A stretch of DNA of 64,000 bases from Paratinospora sagittata. Its lineage: Eukaryota; Streptophyta; Magnoliopsida; Ranunculales; Menispermaceae. Below are positions 12,201 through 23,780 of the stretch, piece after piece. The notes beneath the pieces are model-generated. The model made no database searches, was not told the DNA's origin, and worked only from the letters and a program-made list of their open reading frames with translations. The translations under genes were made by a program, and so were the position numbers. The stretch is from assembly GCA_035771175.1 (NCBI GenBank), contig CM069595.1:3824094-3888093 (forward strand), read 5' to 3'. Position 1 is the stretch's first letter. Each line of letters begins with the position of its first letter.

Positions 12201-14695
12201 CATAAATCAAGCATGATACTGTACTTAAAAGTTAAATCATATTAAATATAAATATAATGATTTAAAGAAAGATTATCAATATAAATGATGTTTGATGCAC
12301 ACTGTATGAACAACAAATTATTTTATAAATTTATAAGATACTAGGCTTATGGCTATGGTTAGTTTAAACATCATTTGTAATCTTACTTAGAGTTTTTAAA
12401 TCTTATTATTGATTCTTTAGTTCTACTATTACATGTAAGATTGAGCATTAATCTTACATATTTGTATTCCTTAGGAACATTGCCCCAATATAGATTTAAA
12501 ATTATTACTTGGCCCTTTTGCGACTTTGGATTCAAAAAAGTGAATAAAGTAAGACAGCATACTTTTTAATGCATATCTTGATTTTTTACTAAACTTCAAT
12601 AGAAGGTTTGTTACTTACATAATTTATTTATTTTTACATTTAATTTATAAATAAATTAGGAAAAGGCTTACTTGAGTTGAGTTGAGTTGAGTATTAAATT
12701 AAATTAATAATTGAGAAAATCAAGAAAATATAAAATAAAAAAAATTGATGAAAATTCCAAGAAGTTTCTAAGAATTTTCACTCCATGATTTGTACTTGTA
12801 TTGCTTATGAACTTTCATTACATAAATTCTATTCTAGTCAAGATTATCTTGAAGCATCTTGATTTTAAAGCATTTTTTCAATTTTACTTTCACGCCCAAT
12901 CTCTCTCTAGTTTCATCAATTAAAACAATATAATCAACAAACAGTGTACCACACTATAAGATCTCATTAGTATATTCCAAGTCAAATCATCATGACTAAG
13001 ATAAATAGAAAGGGATCAATAATGACTTTTCAAATAAACATATCATATTAACAACTTGCACAACACTCCCCCAATTGGCCTAACACTAGTTTTCCCCTCA
13101 TTGTTTGAAAATGTAGGCCTTGTAAAAGACATAGGACATTTAAATAGTTGGGAGGGGGAAGTAAGAGTAGGCAACTCAAATTATTTATGAATCTTCAGTT
13201 TCCATTTTTTCCCCTTCCAAGCTACATAATAAGGACTTTCACATCCAATGCTCTAACTATTCTTTAAGCTTCCTCATTATTGTCATCAAGTTTCCATATA
13301 TGATTGAGGTCACCCTATTGATTCACCCAAAACTCTTTTTGGTCACTTTTAAAGTAGTGAGCCATCCCACCCAACATATCATATGAATTCATCACAAGAC
13401 ATCCCTACCTTCTTCTATTTTAAATTTTACTACCCAGTTCTTGGGCAATTAGCTCCTTCTCTCTATAATTTTTATACATGCATATGGTTAAAGTTTCATG
13501 CGATACCTTACCATCTTTAAATGTTATTTGTTCTATCCTCTTAGTAAAGAAAATTTCCATCTAACTACGGCTTGCTCCACTTTTAAAGGTCATTACGTTT
13601 TCTTTCTCATCTTTAAGTTTGCAAATGCAATTTCAAGATTGCAGGTCCTCTCAAGTCTCAACAAACTTGTCTGTATGAACAAATTTATCTTCTTCTTTGG
13701 TAGGTCTCTCTTACAGCTTCCTTCTTAATTCCTTTGTATTCAAATTATCCTAATGAAATCTATATATATATATAGAGAGAGAGAGAGGGAGAGAGATTTA
13801 GAAATTTGATTTCAATGGTATTTGGATGTAAACTTGCTTATGCAGGCAGTATCTTACAAAGAAATATTTCCTGGCAATTGAACAATCCTCCCATCCAAAC
13901 CTAAATCTTCTACATGGGCAATAGAAGGTTAATTTGTATTTGATCAAAAGGATGATTCTATGTCATTCAAGGACAATGTGATAAGCCAACTTATCAAGGT
14001 GTATTCATAGCACCCAAGCTTCCCATAGACTGACGAATCATATAATTAACTAGAAAATCACTAAGCTCATGTAACGTATGAAAACTGAGTGGAAAGAAGA
14101 CTAGTACCACAGTTTCCCATATAACGAGTGGGACAGCTACGCAAATAGACAAATTTGAGCTGTACAGAATACTAAAACAAATAGAAAATCCTCAATGTGA
14201 CAGATACTTAAAATGGCAAATTTGAGCAGCACATGATAGTAAACCAAAATGTTTCCTGCGCATCAATGAACAATGCCGTTAACAGCCAAATGATCCCTGG
14301 AAATTTAGCCATGGAAACCACAAATCTGCAGGATCAATGTATCAATACGAAGGGTTGATTCTACTAGTAGGTGAAGTAATGATGCCAAAAGACAGGTTTC
14401 TACTGTCGCAATTACAAAAACATAACTACTATTAAGCCGAAAACAATAAGCTACTAATTGAAACCATTGCCTAATAATCCAGAAGAAAAAAAAATAGTAA
14501 TAATAATAATAATAATAATCTATGCTGAGATTGAACCTGAATCGTAATTGCAGCAGAATTCTGCTGCCGTAACCCTAACCGGCGCTTCCGCTCCAATCGC
14601 GCCTCCTCCAAAAACTTCAACCTATCCCGCTCCTTCGAACTCCTCCCACCTAAATCGACTCTCTTACGAGCCGACGAATCTCCTGAGAAGAACAT
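249..14695 (-). CDS. UPL6: UPL6-type HECT E3 ubiquitin-protein ligase (3' end outside window)
   Basis: HECT ligases take ubiquitin from an E2 onto a cysteine and pass it to substrates. Sixteen minus-strand exons join with consistent phase: 14537-14695, 11899-11996, 11554-11669, 8966-9077, 5931-6111, 4735-4917, 3983-4165, 2825-2906, 2489-2610, 2061-2368, 1767-1863, 1378-1521, 1137-1223, 970-1056, 574-714 and 249-374. They sum to 2226 nt (742 codons) without a stop. The start MFFSGDSSARKRVDLGGRS is the UPL6-style N-terminus. An IQ motif (IQKCFRGRK) spans the exon 1/2 junction. A middle region carries LTIPFLWRDFP-like helices, and the first HECT segment, VTFVNEFGVEEAGIDGGG, is in exon 16. Family members run to roughly 1,030 residues, so about 290 residues with the catalytic Cys are off-window. 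Introns 1, 3 and 4 exceed 2.4 kb and carry transposon remnants. UPL7 is the nearest alternative but has a different N-terminus. Confidence 0.93.
6711..7182 (-). mobile_element. LINE (non-LTR) 3' fragment with zf-RVT-type domain, in UPL6 intron 4
   Basis: The minus frame from about 7180 down reads SAAHLFFHCDYSSYLWQKW, then SSCEECLSLSH and SFATLWSVWLERNCRVFNN. This is the zinc-binding reverse-transcriptase-associated tail seen at the C-terminus of plant LINE polyproteins. Only this 3' scrap remains. An A-rich tail (T8 on the plus strand near 6711) marks the 3' end, as expected for 5'-truncated insertion. It is inserted in the same orientation as the host gene. It resembles the longer fragment at 56.1-56.9 kb (shared SSCEEC, SFAT, ERN, WVA/AAS blocks), so both come from one LINE family. 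It is a dead copy. Confidence 0.75.
6856..6875. repeat. Homopolymer C20 tract
   Basis: Twenty consecutive C on the plus strand, inside the LINE fragment, where it encodes a run of glycines on the minus strand. Such long C runs are rare in AT-rich plant introns. A second tract of exactly the same length occurs at 55239-55258. Confidence 0.95.
7685..8357. mobile_element. MITE-like element with 10-bp flanking direct repeats, in UPL6 intron 4
   Basis: The 10-bp direct repeat ACCCAAACCA occurs at 7685-7694 and 8348-8357. Between them lies about 650 bp. Its ends are imperfect inverted repeats: TTGTTAAATTGAAATCGGA on the left, and GATTTTAACAACAA on the right, which reads TTGTTGTTAAAATC on the other strand. 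ATCGTA/TACGAT words recur near both ends. The interior has a (TA)n run and AGAG-rich DNA, and no transposase is seen. A 9-11 bp target duplication would fit a Mutator-like non-autonomous element. The family assignment is inference. Confidence 0.55.
10138..10283 (+). mobile_element. Degenerate Au-type SINE, in UPL6 intron 3
   Basis: The plus strand shows a tRNA-like head with a B-box-like AAATTTGAATCC near 10183-10194. This is followed by CAGAAACAACCTCTCC, AAAGGTTGCATACATC, TTCCCTAGATCCCACAATGG and AGCCTCATGCA. The order and spacing match the angiosperm Au SINE as I recall it (GAAACAGCCTCT, AAGGCTGCGTAC, CCCGGACCC, GAGCTTNGTGCA). It is an old, mutated copy antisense to the host gene. Confidence 0.7.
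12067..12327. repeat. Tandem duplication of about 120-140 bp in UPL6 intron 1
   Basis: Two successive blocks align by eye, at about 12067-12185 and 12207-12327. Both carry AAGCATGA, ACTTAAA, AAATCATATTAAAT, ATAATGATTTAAAGAAAGAT and TGATGCACA/TAATGCACA in the same order. The copies differ by scattered substitutions and small indels, so the duplication is not recent. Confidence 0.75.
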
Positions 14696-17498
14696 TTCAC
14701 CGTAACACAAAAAACGAAAAAATAAAACACAAGAAAAACCACTAGAACACGCGAAACTCCCGTCTGATTCTCCCAATTAACCCTCGATAACAGACCAAAA
14801 TCTATCTAGCTGCAACAACTTAAACACGCAATAGAACCGATCGAGAATCTCCGCATCGGCGAAGAATTGAGAAGCTCGAAGATCAAAGGAATTTTCGATT
14901 TCTTTTTTTTCGGTTTGCTTATTGAAGGAGAGTTCGTGAAACCGATCTTCAAGAAAGGAAGAACCGATGTCGTCGAGAGGTTGGGTTACTGTTATTAGTG
15001 GAGAATTGAAGACGTGAGAAATCGAAGGAAGAAAGGCATTAAGCGGAGAATAAGAGTTTAATTAATATAATGAAGTTCGAAAGCTGTTTAGTCGGCGAAC
15101 TCCACCGGAAGAAAAATAAAAATAATAAGCGAACCATTTTATTTTTATTTTTATTTTTGCCTGACCTAGATCTCTAGAAGAAAAGTGCATGGGCTACCTG
15201 TCTGGTCCGCGCGGTTGCAGCGGCTACGGGTCTACTGGTGCGTCTATGTGGTGGGCTCTCACGCCTTTTATTCACTTTTTCATGGGAACTCTCACCTGAA
15301 ATTTTTCAAAAAAATAAAATCATTTTCAGATTTTTTATGACTCAGAGGTTTGAAAACAGTTGTGAAAAAGGAAAGGGAAAGGGATTTTATTTTATTTAAA
15401 AAAAAAAGCCCAATAATACAAACAAGAGCATTTCACTTTTAGCTTTTTTTTTTGTTTTTTTTTTTATAGATAGCCACTAGGCTAAAGTCCGACCCCACCT
15501 ATGAGTGTCAGGCCCGCACCCTTGCAAGACATATAGATCCCACTAATCCTTACATCAACCAGCATGAATAGTCCATCGACAGAAACTTTGCTGTGGCGCC
15601 CAGCTCATTTTTAAATTCCAACGGGAATCGAACTCGTCTCCCTCCACCCTAAGTGTCGTTGAATTATTGATTGTGTAATTGAAGGTAATTCATAATTTTT
15701 GATGGCAGTGTCAAAATTAGCGCCCTCAAGTGTCTTTTCAAAATATTTTTCTAAATTACATTCTTCACATTTGATTTTTGGGAGACGGAAAAACAGTATA
15801 TTCAAAAGATCCTACAAACCATGAATTGGAAAAAGAATTTTTAGTATAAATTCTAAAAATTTAAATAACTTCTTAAGGGGGAATTACCATTTACCAAAGT
15901 AGTGGCAAAGGTCATTTGACTGTAAAGTTTCCATTGATAAGAATAATATGACATGAAGAAATTACAAATATAAAATATAGTTGATTATATCTAGCTAGCT
16001 TTGTTGTGGTAAACATCTAGCAATTTGTGCATTTCATATCCACGGGAATGACATTACTTTGAATCAACCTCTCTTTTTGAACTTAAAAAAGTTAAAAAAG
16101 ACTGCATGATGGCATGAACCACACAACTCCTGAAGGACCATTGCAAGTGAAAGTTAGAATCTTCAAGAACTGAGTAAAAGGTAAAAATTAGAGCAAAAAG
16201 TATTAATTCATCCAAATGATTCTTTCAATTTATATTTATATACCGTATAAATATTCAGCAGCACCCAAAGCAAACTATTATCATCTTCTTGAAGCCGAGA
16301 GTATAGGGAATAACATCTGTTACACATGGCAAGGTTTCTTACCCATGATAAGCTTCTTGAAGCCAACGTTAAGCAAAAGAAAAGCTATCTATCTGGAAAA
16401 CAAAACTGCATTTCAAGTTTCAATTGCTTTTTATATTTTTTTGTTCGCATAACATGACCATACAATATGGATGTTATGCACCACATACCCAACCATACAA
16501 ATGGGGAATATAATTTAATTTGAAAGAACCAAAGAACTGGTATCTAATCTATTCTCATTATCCTAGGATCAGAATGTTACATAGTGTGAACTGCGAATTC
16601 CAGGAAAAATGCTGAGGAGCAGTTCAGACTAATGATCTTTACTAGTTTACCATAGCATCTAAAAGAAAAAATCTTGCTGATGAAACAGATTACCATGATA
16701 TACTACTTTAACAAAACTAATATTGCACAAGAACCTAGAACCTTCTCTATCAGGGTTCCAAGCAGAACATGAGATCACAACATGGTTCCGTTGTCCAAAT
16801 ACTAAAAATACATTATTTCAGATGATTCTGTTGAAGTTCATTAAAAGGGCATGAGCACCAAGAAGATTACCTTTTTTCAGATGTCTTTGTCATTTTGATG
16901 GTTAACAAAAACCTGAGAACCCGATTCCTTATGTTCTTGCTATTTGTAACACAAACCAAACACTACAAGGGAATCTTGCTTTCATTTTGTTTTTCCTTTT
17001 TTTTTCCTGAACCAGTATCTGCTTTATAAAAGAACCAAGAGGGAAGCTGCAGAACTATGTCACACATCTAAGAATTTTATTTATTTTTTGACGCTTGTCC
17101 CATTTGGGCAGAGCTGCAACAAGATGCATAGTTTAAAGTTGACAAATAGATTATCAGTTTCAGGTCAAGAAACACAATGATTGCTCAAAAACCAATGAGG
17201 TGCACTTCAGATTAGCAGCTAAACGAATCTAAAACTAATTTTATCCGAATGCTGATTTCCAAAGCACTAGAACATACAACATCTTTTGGATCTTCTTCCT
17301 CATTATACAATCAAACAGACTAATTAAATAACTTCACCATACATAGAAATCTTGTTCATTAGTCGAAGAACCAATAGACTGGAATGATCTATAGCAGATC
17401 ATGCAAAAGCCATAAATGCAAGACAAGAAACAAAAAAGGAAATAATGGACAATAAGATCTAGAATACCAAAATTTGGATTGGGAAACTCGATGAGTTA
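14696..17498. other. UPL6 5' leader/promoter and spacer to PPD2
   Basis: From 14696 to about 15120 the sequence is more GC-rich and probably holds the UPL6 5' UTR and core promoter. On the minus strand an AT-rich stretch (ATTATATTAATT, near 15065) could serve as a TATA region. Beyond this lies AT-rich spacer with one SINE-like element at 15445-15650. I see no further gene between it and the PPD2 stop codon. Both flanking genes read leftwards. Confidence 0.5.
15445..15650 (-). mobile_element. Probable tRNA-derived SINE remnant
   Basis: The minus strand has a B-box-like GAGTTCGATTCCCG (about 15624-15637). It continues with a moderately GC-rich body (GGTGCGGGCCTGACACTCA, GGTGGGGTCGGAC) and ends in an A-rich tail, which is the T-rich tract at 15445-15470 on the plus strand. 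The A-box half is not recognisable, so the head may be truncated or mutated. No target-site duplication was found by eye. Confidence 0.5.
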
Positions 17499-19461
17499 TC
17501 AAGCTGACACCTTGAGTACTCTGAAGGAATCCATAACCCGACGTAGATCAGTCTCCTCTTCTAAGAACACATTTTCAGGTGTTTGCAACCTCAGTTCATA
17601 TAGTCTGTTGTTTTCAACTCCAAGAACCGAAAGGTAACGCCTATCCCACTCTAGGCGAGCAATTCGCTCTTGTGGCATTACAGCTAACTCATTGTTATTT
17701 GCATACGACTTGATATTTACCTGTGTACAAATATCATTTTCAGGCGATTAATGAGATAGTAACTGCAACAAGTAAATTGTAGGAAACTGCTTAACGGCCC
17801 AACTATGGAAATAGATATAAACACTGCCTCTTGAGTGCGTAACAACTCTTGGACTAGATTTATAATTTGGAGAAAAGGCATGATTAATGATGAGAGAAAC
17901 CAGCAAAATGTTTGCAAAGAGATTTGAACACATGACCTCCAAAATAATAAAACTATGATACCATGTTAAAAACCGTTTGACCTAAAAGCAATAACTGATA
18001 ATTAGGTAGATGTCTAACTATCTATATCAAGAGAACATATATATTAACATAAATATGTTCTACAATTCTGTTTGGAAGAAATTAATAGCAAGGAACATTG
18101 ATGTCACTTTTTATTGCTTACCTCAACTTGGTAATAGATCCTCCCGTCATCGGCAACTCTTGAGTACGTGGAAAGGATACTTGATTCCCGCCGGACCCCA
18201 AGCCTTGTAGACATGAATTCTGTCAGATACTGCCTGAGCACTTTCTCTCCGGCGACACTTGGAGGACCCAAGTCTTCAACGCTCTTGTACTTGGAGGATG
18301 AAGGAGAGGATAACTCGACAGAAAGATTTTCATCAAGAACAAATGGATCCCTGAAGAATATGTCCGCACCGGCTCCTCGGACTTGAATCCAGTTCTGAGG
18401 GTAGTTGAATGAATAACCATCAAATGTATCTATATGTTCCCGGAACCCAACTGATGGCTGGGCTAAGACAATATCATGTGAACCCACATGCGAGAAGATA
18501 AAACTTGAAAGTGCCAAAGCCATTAAATTCCTCCTTGGAACTGCAAAAACAACATTTTTTTTAAGTGTGATTACAATAGGCGGAAAGTGAGCATCCATGA
18601 CAGGTAAATTAATCAAAGATGGAAAAAGATGCAAACTTGTTAAATGATTTGAAAGATGTTACTAAATATAAAATGTAGTAACATCAAGATGAGAGTTAGA
18701 AAAGATGTAGACCTCCCCTCCTCTGCCAAAAACCAAAACCAGCATTGGAGAACTTGCAAATTCTCATCAGTCCAGATGGTACAATGAGTGTGGAGACAAC
18801 CTTGCAAAATTTGTATTTACTATGTTTTAAAGTTATCTAATCCAGGGTAATCAATCTAGACATCAAAATGAATAGGCCATGGCCTCTCATGAAGTGTAGT
18901 TAGTTTAGAGGATAAGTAAAGTGAATCATCAATTTAGAAATTATGTATAGAAAAACTTTTGGCAAGATTATTTACAAAAATTAACAAAAAAAAATTTAAA
19001 AAAAATTGTCAAGAATGGGATTCGAACCCATGCCCTTTCGGACCAGTACCTGAAACTGGCGCCTTAGACCAACTCGGCCATCTTGACATCCTTGCTCAAG
19101 AACTCGAAAATATAATCAAAACCTAACATTGTCCACAAGTTTATTCTCCTCTATTCCACAAATAAGCAGTAACCAGTATTTTAGAAACCAAAACTCAACC
19201 ATTGAAACACAGTGTTCATAACGACGAAGAATAGAACATAGAAGAGCAAGAAGAAAACGAAAAAAACCTCCAAAAGCTCTCACCTTTCGAAAAAGTTTCA
19301 GGCGCCTCGCAGAAGATACCGCATCGAAGATTCGAGTCGTTCGCAGGCAGAACCGCCGTGAACGGAGAGTCTGTTCGGAGTTCCGGCGGAAGAAGCGATT
19401 TCCGGCGTCCGGGAGGAATGGAGATTCGAGGAGCTAGAGTGGAGTCCAGCAACATGGCCAT
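17499..19461 (-). CDS. PPD2: PsbP domain-containing protein 2, chloroplast thylakoid lumen
   Basis: Three exons, 19284-19461, 18122-18540 and 17499-17720, give 272 residues with matching phases. Residues 1-59 form a Ser/Pro/Arg-rich chloroplast transit peptide. At 62-63 a twin Arg is followed by a hydrophobic run (LMALALSSFIF) and an Ala-ending cleavage-like site (VLA|Q), which suggests a twin-arginine lumenal signal. The rest is a PsbP fold: GYSFNYPQNWIQVRGAGAD, FFRDP, DENLSVELSSPSSS, then RIARLEWDRRYLSVLG and a C-terminal LRRVMDSFRV. This matches the PPD2 group rather than PsbP itself. PPD proteins are lumenal relatives of the photosystem II extrinsic subunit; the exact role of PPD2 is not settled as far as I know. 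A second in-frame ATG lies two codons downstream. Intron 1 (18541-19283) hosts a tRNA gene. Confidence 0.93.
18998..19005 (-). terminator. RNA polymerase III T8 terminator of tRNA-Leu
   Basis: Eight A on the plus strand, i.e. T8 on the minus strand, begin two bases after the tRNA discriminator base. A further T-run follows. This is a strong Pol III stop signal. Confidence 0.85.
19007..19087 (-). tRNA. tRNA-Leu (anticodon CAG)
   Basis: The minus strand folds as an 81-nt class II tRNA. The acceptor pairs GTCAAGA with TCTTGAC plus discriminator A. The A box is TGGCCGAGTTGG, the anticodon stem is CCAGT/ACTGG around loop TTCAGGT (anticodon CAG, reading CUG), there is a long variable arm, and the B box is GGTTCGAATCC. 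There is no tRNA intron. A CAA motif lies just upstream (GAGCAAGGAT), as is common for plant nuclear tRNA genes, and a T8 terminator follows. It sits in intron 1 of PPD2 in the same orientation. All stems pair and both control boxes are intact, so it is probably functional. Confidence 0.95.
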
Positions 19462-21173
19462 GGGAAGAGAAGAATGAGCTCGAATTTACAGAAATGCCAT
19501 TCTGAGGATTAGGAAGCTGAGAAACTGAAAGTCTGAGTACGAGAGAAGAAGCGGTGGGTTCAATGGATTGGATGGACCAGAGTCACTTTGGCAATACGGC
19601 CATGTAGCAGCTTGAAGAGAATGAGAGAAATTGTAGCGTGTCTCTCGTTGTAGTTTAGTAAATTGTGACCCTCAATCACAACCGCTCCATTATTGGTGGT
19701 TTTTTTTGTTTTCTTGTTTGGAGATTGATATTTGGAAAATTTTTATTTTCTGACTAAAATATTTTGTATTGAAAATATTGATTTGTATTAATAGTTACTC
19801 AACGTTTAATGCAACTATTAATTTGTTACAAAAGTCAAGATGTCATGCTAATTAAGTAAATTAATTTTTAATATCCATCGCCCACATTTATTGGACAATA
19901 TTCCCATTAATTAATTTTAAAAAAATCACTTTAATATAAAATTTATTCAATTCAAATTATCATTTGTATAAAAATTTAATTAACCAATTTGATATCATAA
20001 TCTCATCTAATAAAAATATTAGTGCATGTAATTTGAGGACAATACTATGTCAAATAAATATGTTCAGGTTGAACAAAGATTGTATACTATGATTTTGAAA
20101 GTAACCTCAACCTAGATTTAATGACTATCACAGAAAAAGAAAAATATATATCTATATTGCATGGACGATGGATAAAAAGTAATATATCATGAAATACAAA
20201 CAATAGAAAAAGATATTATACTTGTAGCTCAATGAACTAAGATTTATGTTAGAGGAAGATGAATGTACGTAGTTGGCTAGGAAAAAAAAAGAAAAAAGTA
20301 ATTGGATCGAGGAGTACGTATTAAACACCGATGTACTTGCCATCTTCTTAACCTTTGTAATAAAATAATAGTTATGTAAAAAGTTGAGATGACTGGTATT
20401 GATTTAGCATTCTCTTTTTTGGGAGATTATTACAAAATGTTAAGGTTTTTTATATTAAAAGTATTGAAGTATTTTGTAAAATTACTTCAAGATGTATTGA
20501 AAGTAATGAGATATGATCACCTTTTTAGTAGATTTATAGTTTAAAAAACATGGTTAGCATCATATTTTAAAATTAATTTTAAAATTTGTAAACAAGAAAA
20601 ACTTGTTTGATTTGTTTAAGATGTCGTATAAATCAAATTGAGAAAAAATTGTTGTGGGTCTTATCATTTCTCATTTTTTACAATCAACAAAGAAAATTTT
20701 AAAAAACAATTGTTATATAAAAACAGTTTTTGAGTCACACTATTCAAAATAAGAATTTTTTTTTTCAAATTTTTTAACTTTTTCTATTTTAAATACAAAA
20801 AAAAACAGTATTTAAAAATGATGTGAAAGGCAGCCTATATAAAAATATGTGGGTTAGTTATTGCTACAAGTCTGGGGGCCCAAGTTTACAAACAAATCTC
20901 AAGCCTTACCTATTTGTTTCAGGCCCAAAATCCATATGTTGTGTTAAGTAAAGCTGTTGTGTATTTTGGACCGAGTGTTTTGGCACGAAACCCATTTAAA
21001 ATTGAACTTCTTTTGGTGTATTTACATAGTGAAATTTTGTGGTAGCAAGAGAAAAATAACAAAGTGAACATTTGGGAAGGAGGACATCGACCCAAGTCTT
21101 TGACAAGCAGGTATTTGTAAGATATTTATAAATATACAAAAATGAGGTTATAAATACGATCTTAGCAATAGAA

Positions 21174-21404
21174 AGGATGATTGTATTATTATTATTTTTT
21201 ATTTTTATTTTTTTCTTTAAGGTCGTCACCCAATATTATCAGGATTTTTGTCCTATTAATTTTTCTGGAGCGTAAATATCATTGGCCAACATATTGGAGG
21301 AACATGTCTCTTGAGTTTGATTTCGAACCGTAACCTCAAAGTTGGGGGCAAGCTCCCCTAACCACCGGAGCAAACGGCTATTAGTTAGGATGATTGTATT
21401 ATTA
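21174..21404 (-). mobile_element. tRNA-derived SINE with perfect 18-bp target-site duplication
   Basis: The 18-bp direct repeat AGGATGATTGTATTATTA occurs at 21174-21191 and 21387-21404 with no mismatch. The element between reads on the minus strand. It has an A-box-like TGCTCCGGTGGTTAG (21358-21372), a B-box-like GGTTCGAAATC (21319-21329), and a body ending in an A-rich tail next to the left repeat (about 21192-21220). Structure, length (about 195 bp) and target duplication together make a complete SINE insertion. Confidence 0.88.
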
Positions 21405-21514
21405 GCTTCTAATGGTTAGCTTAATTAGCAAGTAGAATTATTCTCCACATTGTTAATCGAAGTTTAAGTCTTAAAAGAACATTACAAATTTGTTATTTTC
21501 TTGTGAATCCTTTA

Positions 21515-21735
21515 GGCCCCGTCTGGTTCCTGATTCGAATATAATTTTTTTATATCCAAAAATTTGAAAATACCAAAAACTTGTTTGGTTCAAAAAAATT
21601 TAAAAATAGTTTTTTACTTTTTATTAAAGAAATAAGTTGTTTTTAGAAAACGATAAAAAGTTATTTTTCAAGTTTTTATTTTTAGATTATATTCTTATTT
21701 TTAGATCACGAACGAATCGCAGCCTTAAGGTTTAT
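21515..21735. mobile_element. Small terminal-inverted-repeat element (MITE-like)
   Basis: The left end TTTAGGCCCCGTCTGGTTC and the right end GAATCGCAGCCTTAAGG are imperfect inverted repeats around an A/T-rich core with many AAAAAC/GTTTTT words. This layout (GGCC..GTTTGGTT at one end, CGCAGCCTTAA at the other) is common among short plant DNA-transposon derivatives. Related-looking stretches end with ACCAAACGCAGCCTAAA near 5797-5813 and GGCAGCCTATA near 20830. No coding capacity. Confidence 0.45.
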
Positions 21736-22116
21736 ATAGACGTGTAGCCTTGATGTGACTTCATAAAAAAAAAATTAACTTATAATATTTATTCAAGCTG
21801 ACCTCAGATATCACTGATCAAGGAAGAATATATATATAACAAAAATGTTTCACAATTGTTACCACGACGTCTTCATACTAGTTTCATTCAAAATCACTCA
21901 ATTATGTATGTGGACTTAGTTGGGGCAAGTGGGTTCGAGATAAAAAGGAAAAATGGCACAAGCTGGAGACAAGTAGATAATGTTGGTAAATGATGTTCTT
22001 ACCAAGACTTAGTATCTAAAAGGTGCAAATGGGTCTTCAAGCCACATTTCCAAGGCATTTTTTTTTTCAATTAAAGTTGAAAATTTGAAGCTTAGAAACA
22101 CACACTCACACCCCCG

Positions 22117-22131
<15 letters not shown>

Positions 22132-22188
<57 letters not shown>
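22132..22188. repeat. (TA)n microsatellite
   Basis: An uninterrupted TA array of about 57 bp preceded by a CA-rich stretch (about 22098-22131). Confidence 0.95.
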
Positions 22189-22189
<1 letters not shown>

Positions 22190-22649
22190 CAAACAGTTGA
22201 TTTGCACTGATTAGATGGTTAACCTCATATGTCAACAAATTAATGCTTAGTGCATCAATTCAAAATATGCTATTATAACCCAAGTATAAGATTCCGTCAA
22301 ATCATCCATTAAATAGAACTACTGTTAATTAGAATCCTTTTACGTTTTCAAACCTTTGAAAATCCTGCTAATGTCATAAACAGCAATAGAAGCAGACAAG
22401 GGAAACCCTTATTGGCTAATATTTACTTAAATTTGTTAATGTGATGATCATCTGCAGCATCAATAATAGAAGTGAGCAAAGGAGAAAGATACATCAGTTG
22501 GGAATCTCCAAGTTTTTGTTTGAATTTTTCAAATATGAAGATGATATCAGTGGAGAATACTTGTGTTGCAAAAGCCTTCCATTTTTTACAAAAGCCATAA
22601 CAAAAGGGATCACCATTAGTTATACTTATTTATTCTAGTTATATAATAA

Positions 22650-22711
22650 GAGCTTCAGCAATGAGAGTTGTAGAGAGAGAGAGCTTCAGCCATGAGAGTT
22701 GTAGAGAGAGA
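22650..22711. repeat. 31-bp tandem duplication within a GA-rich tract
   Basis: Two adjacent 31-bp units (22650-22680, 22681-22711) differ at one base (AGCTTCAGCAATGAGAG versus AGCTTCAGCCATGAGAG). An (AG)n run follows. Confidence 0.9.
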
Positions 22712-23299
22712 GAGAGAGAGAGAGAGAAAACAATTTCTTAGAAGAGTTGTTTGTTGACTAATAACCGTAAAAAAAAAAAAAAAAGGAAGTTAATTATATA
22801 TTTGTTTAAACATTGCTGACGTACATATCAAATTCTATCATTAATTTCTACCCCTTGATCAGTAAAGCAATTATGTATATTAAGGGTGTCATTTGGTAGT
22901 AATTAATAAAAAGATTGTGTTTTAAGGGACAATGGTACATTAACCCCTTGCATGATTAGAGTTATTTTAAATTAAGAGAGAAAAATAGATTAATTAAAAT
23001 AGTGGTGGTGAAAGTAAGCTTCCGACGAAAAGTCATTTAGTGGAGTAAGTGTTAGTACACTCTATGGTCGAAGAAACCACGGGAAAAAGTTTTGTATAAG
23101 ATTATTTTCTATTTTGCGTGTGTTTTGTGATTATTCATTCCTGTAACGCTTTCAATAAAGATGAATAAATAAAATATTTTATGACCAAGAATTATGTGAA
23201 AGAGGACACATGTCAATACATGTTTAGGTGATCTATAACTCGATTCAATTAAGTTTTTTTTAATTACATGATAATTAAAAAGAAATGATGTTCAGGGTT

Positions 23300-23780
23300 T
23301 TGGCTTAAATATATATGAATTTTTTTATTGGATTAAAACATAAAACATGTATTTAAAAAATAATTAAGACTTACTAAATATAAATAATTGTTTTATGATT
23401 AAGTTGTATTCAAATAAAAAAAAATTATGTTGGTTTAGTTATATTAGAATAAAGAATCATTGTTGGTTATAATTTCTAAATATTATGGTTGAAGAGTTTA
23501 TACAAAGAAAGTCTCTCATTATTTATTTATTAATCTTAACTTGTTTACGAGATCTAAAAAAAAAGAGTAAAGTTTGGTCTTTAAAAACTTTATGAAAGAT
23601 AATAAAGTTTAGAGCTTGTGCGGATGACGTTGTTTGTATTCTAGTTTTATTTTGAGTATTCTTTTTATATTTTTTTTTATAACAAAATTTTAGATTTGTG
23701 CACTGTCTGATATAAAAATACTTAAGATGTTTAATTCTTTTGAGGTACTCATTAACTCATAATAAATTATTTTTTCTCAT
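23300..23780. repeat. Dispersed direct repeat, copy 1
   Basis: Aligns by eye along its length with 29567-30010. Shared blocks in order include TTTGGCT, TTGGATTA, ACATAAAA, GTATTTAAAAAATA, TGTTTTATGATT, GAGTATT, a T-rich tract, and GATATAAAA followed by TTTAATTC. Both copies have the same orientation, about 6.3 kb apart. The ends are not sharp, and the class is undetermined. Confidence 0.7.

Noticed and set aside
14471..14776. Upstream extension of the UPL6 first ORF (27 extra codons before MFFSGD)
   Set aside because: The extension is leader sequence with a poor protein look; the family N-terminus begins at MFFSGD, so the ATG at 14695 was chosen.
18168..18423. ORFs on the plus strand and in a shifted frame across PPD2 exon 2
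   Set aside because: Shadows of the PsbP-domain coding frame.
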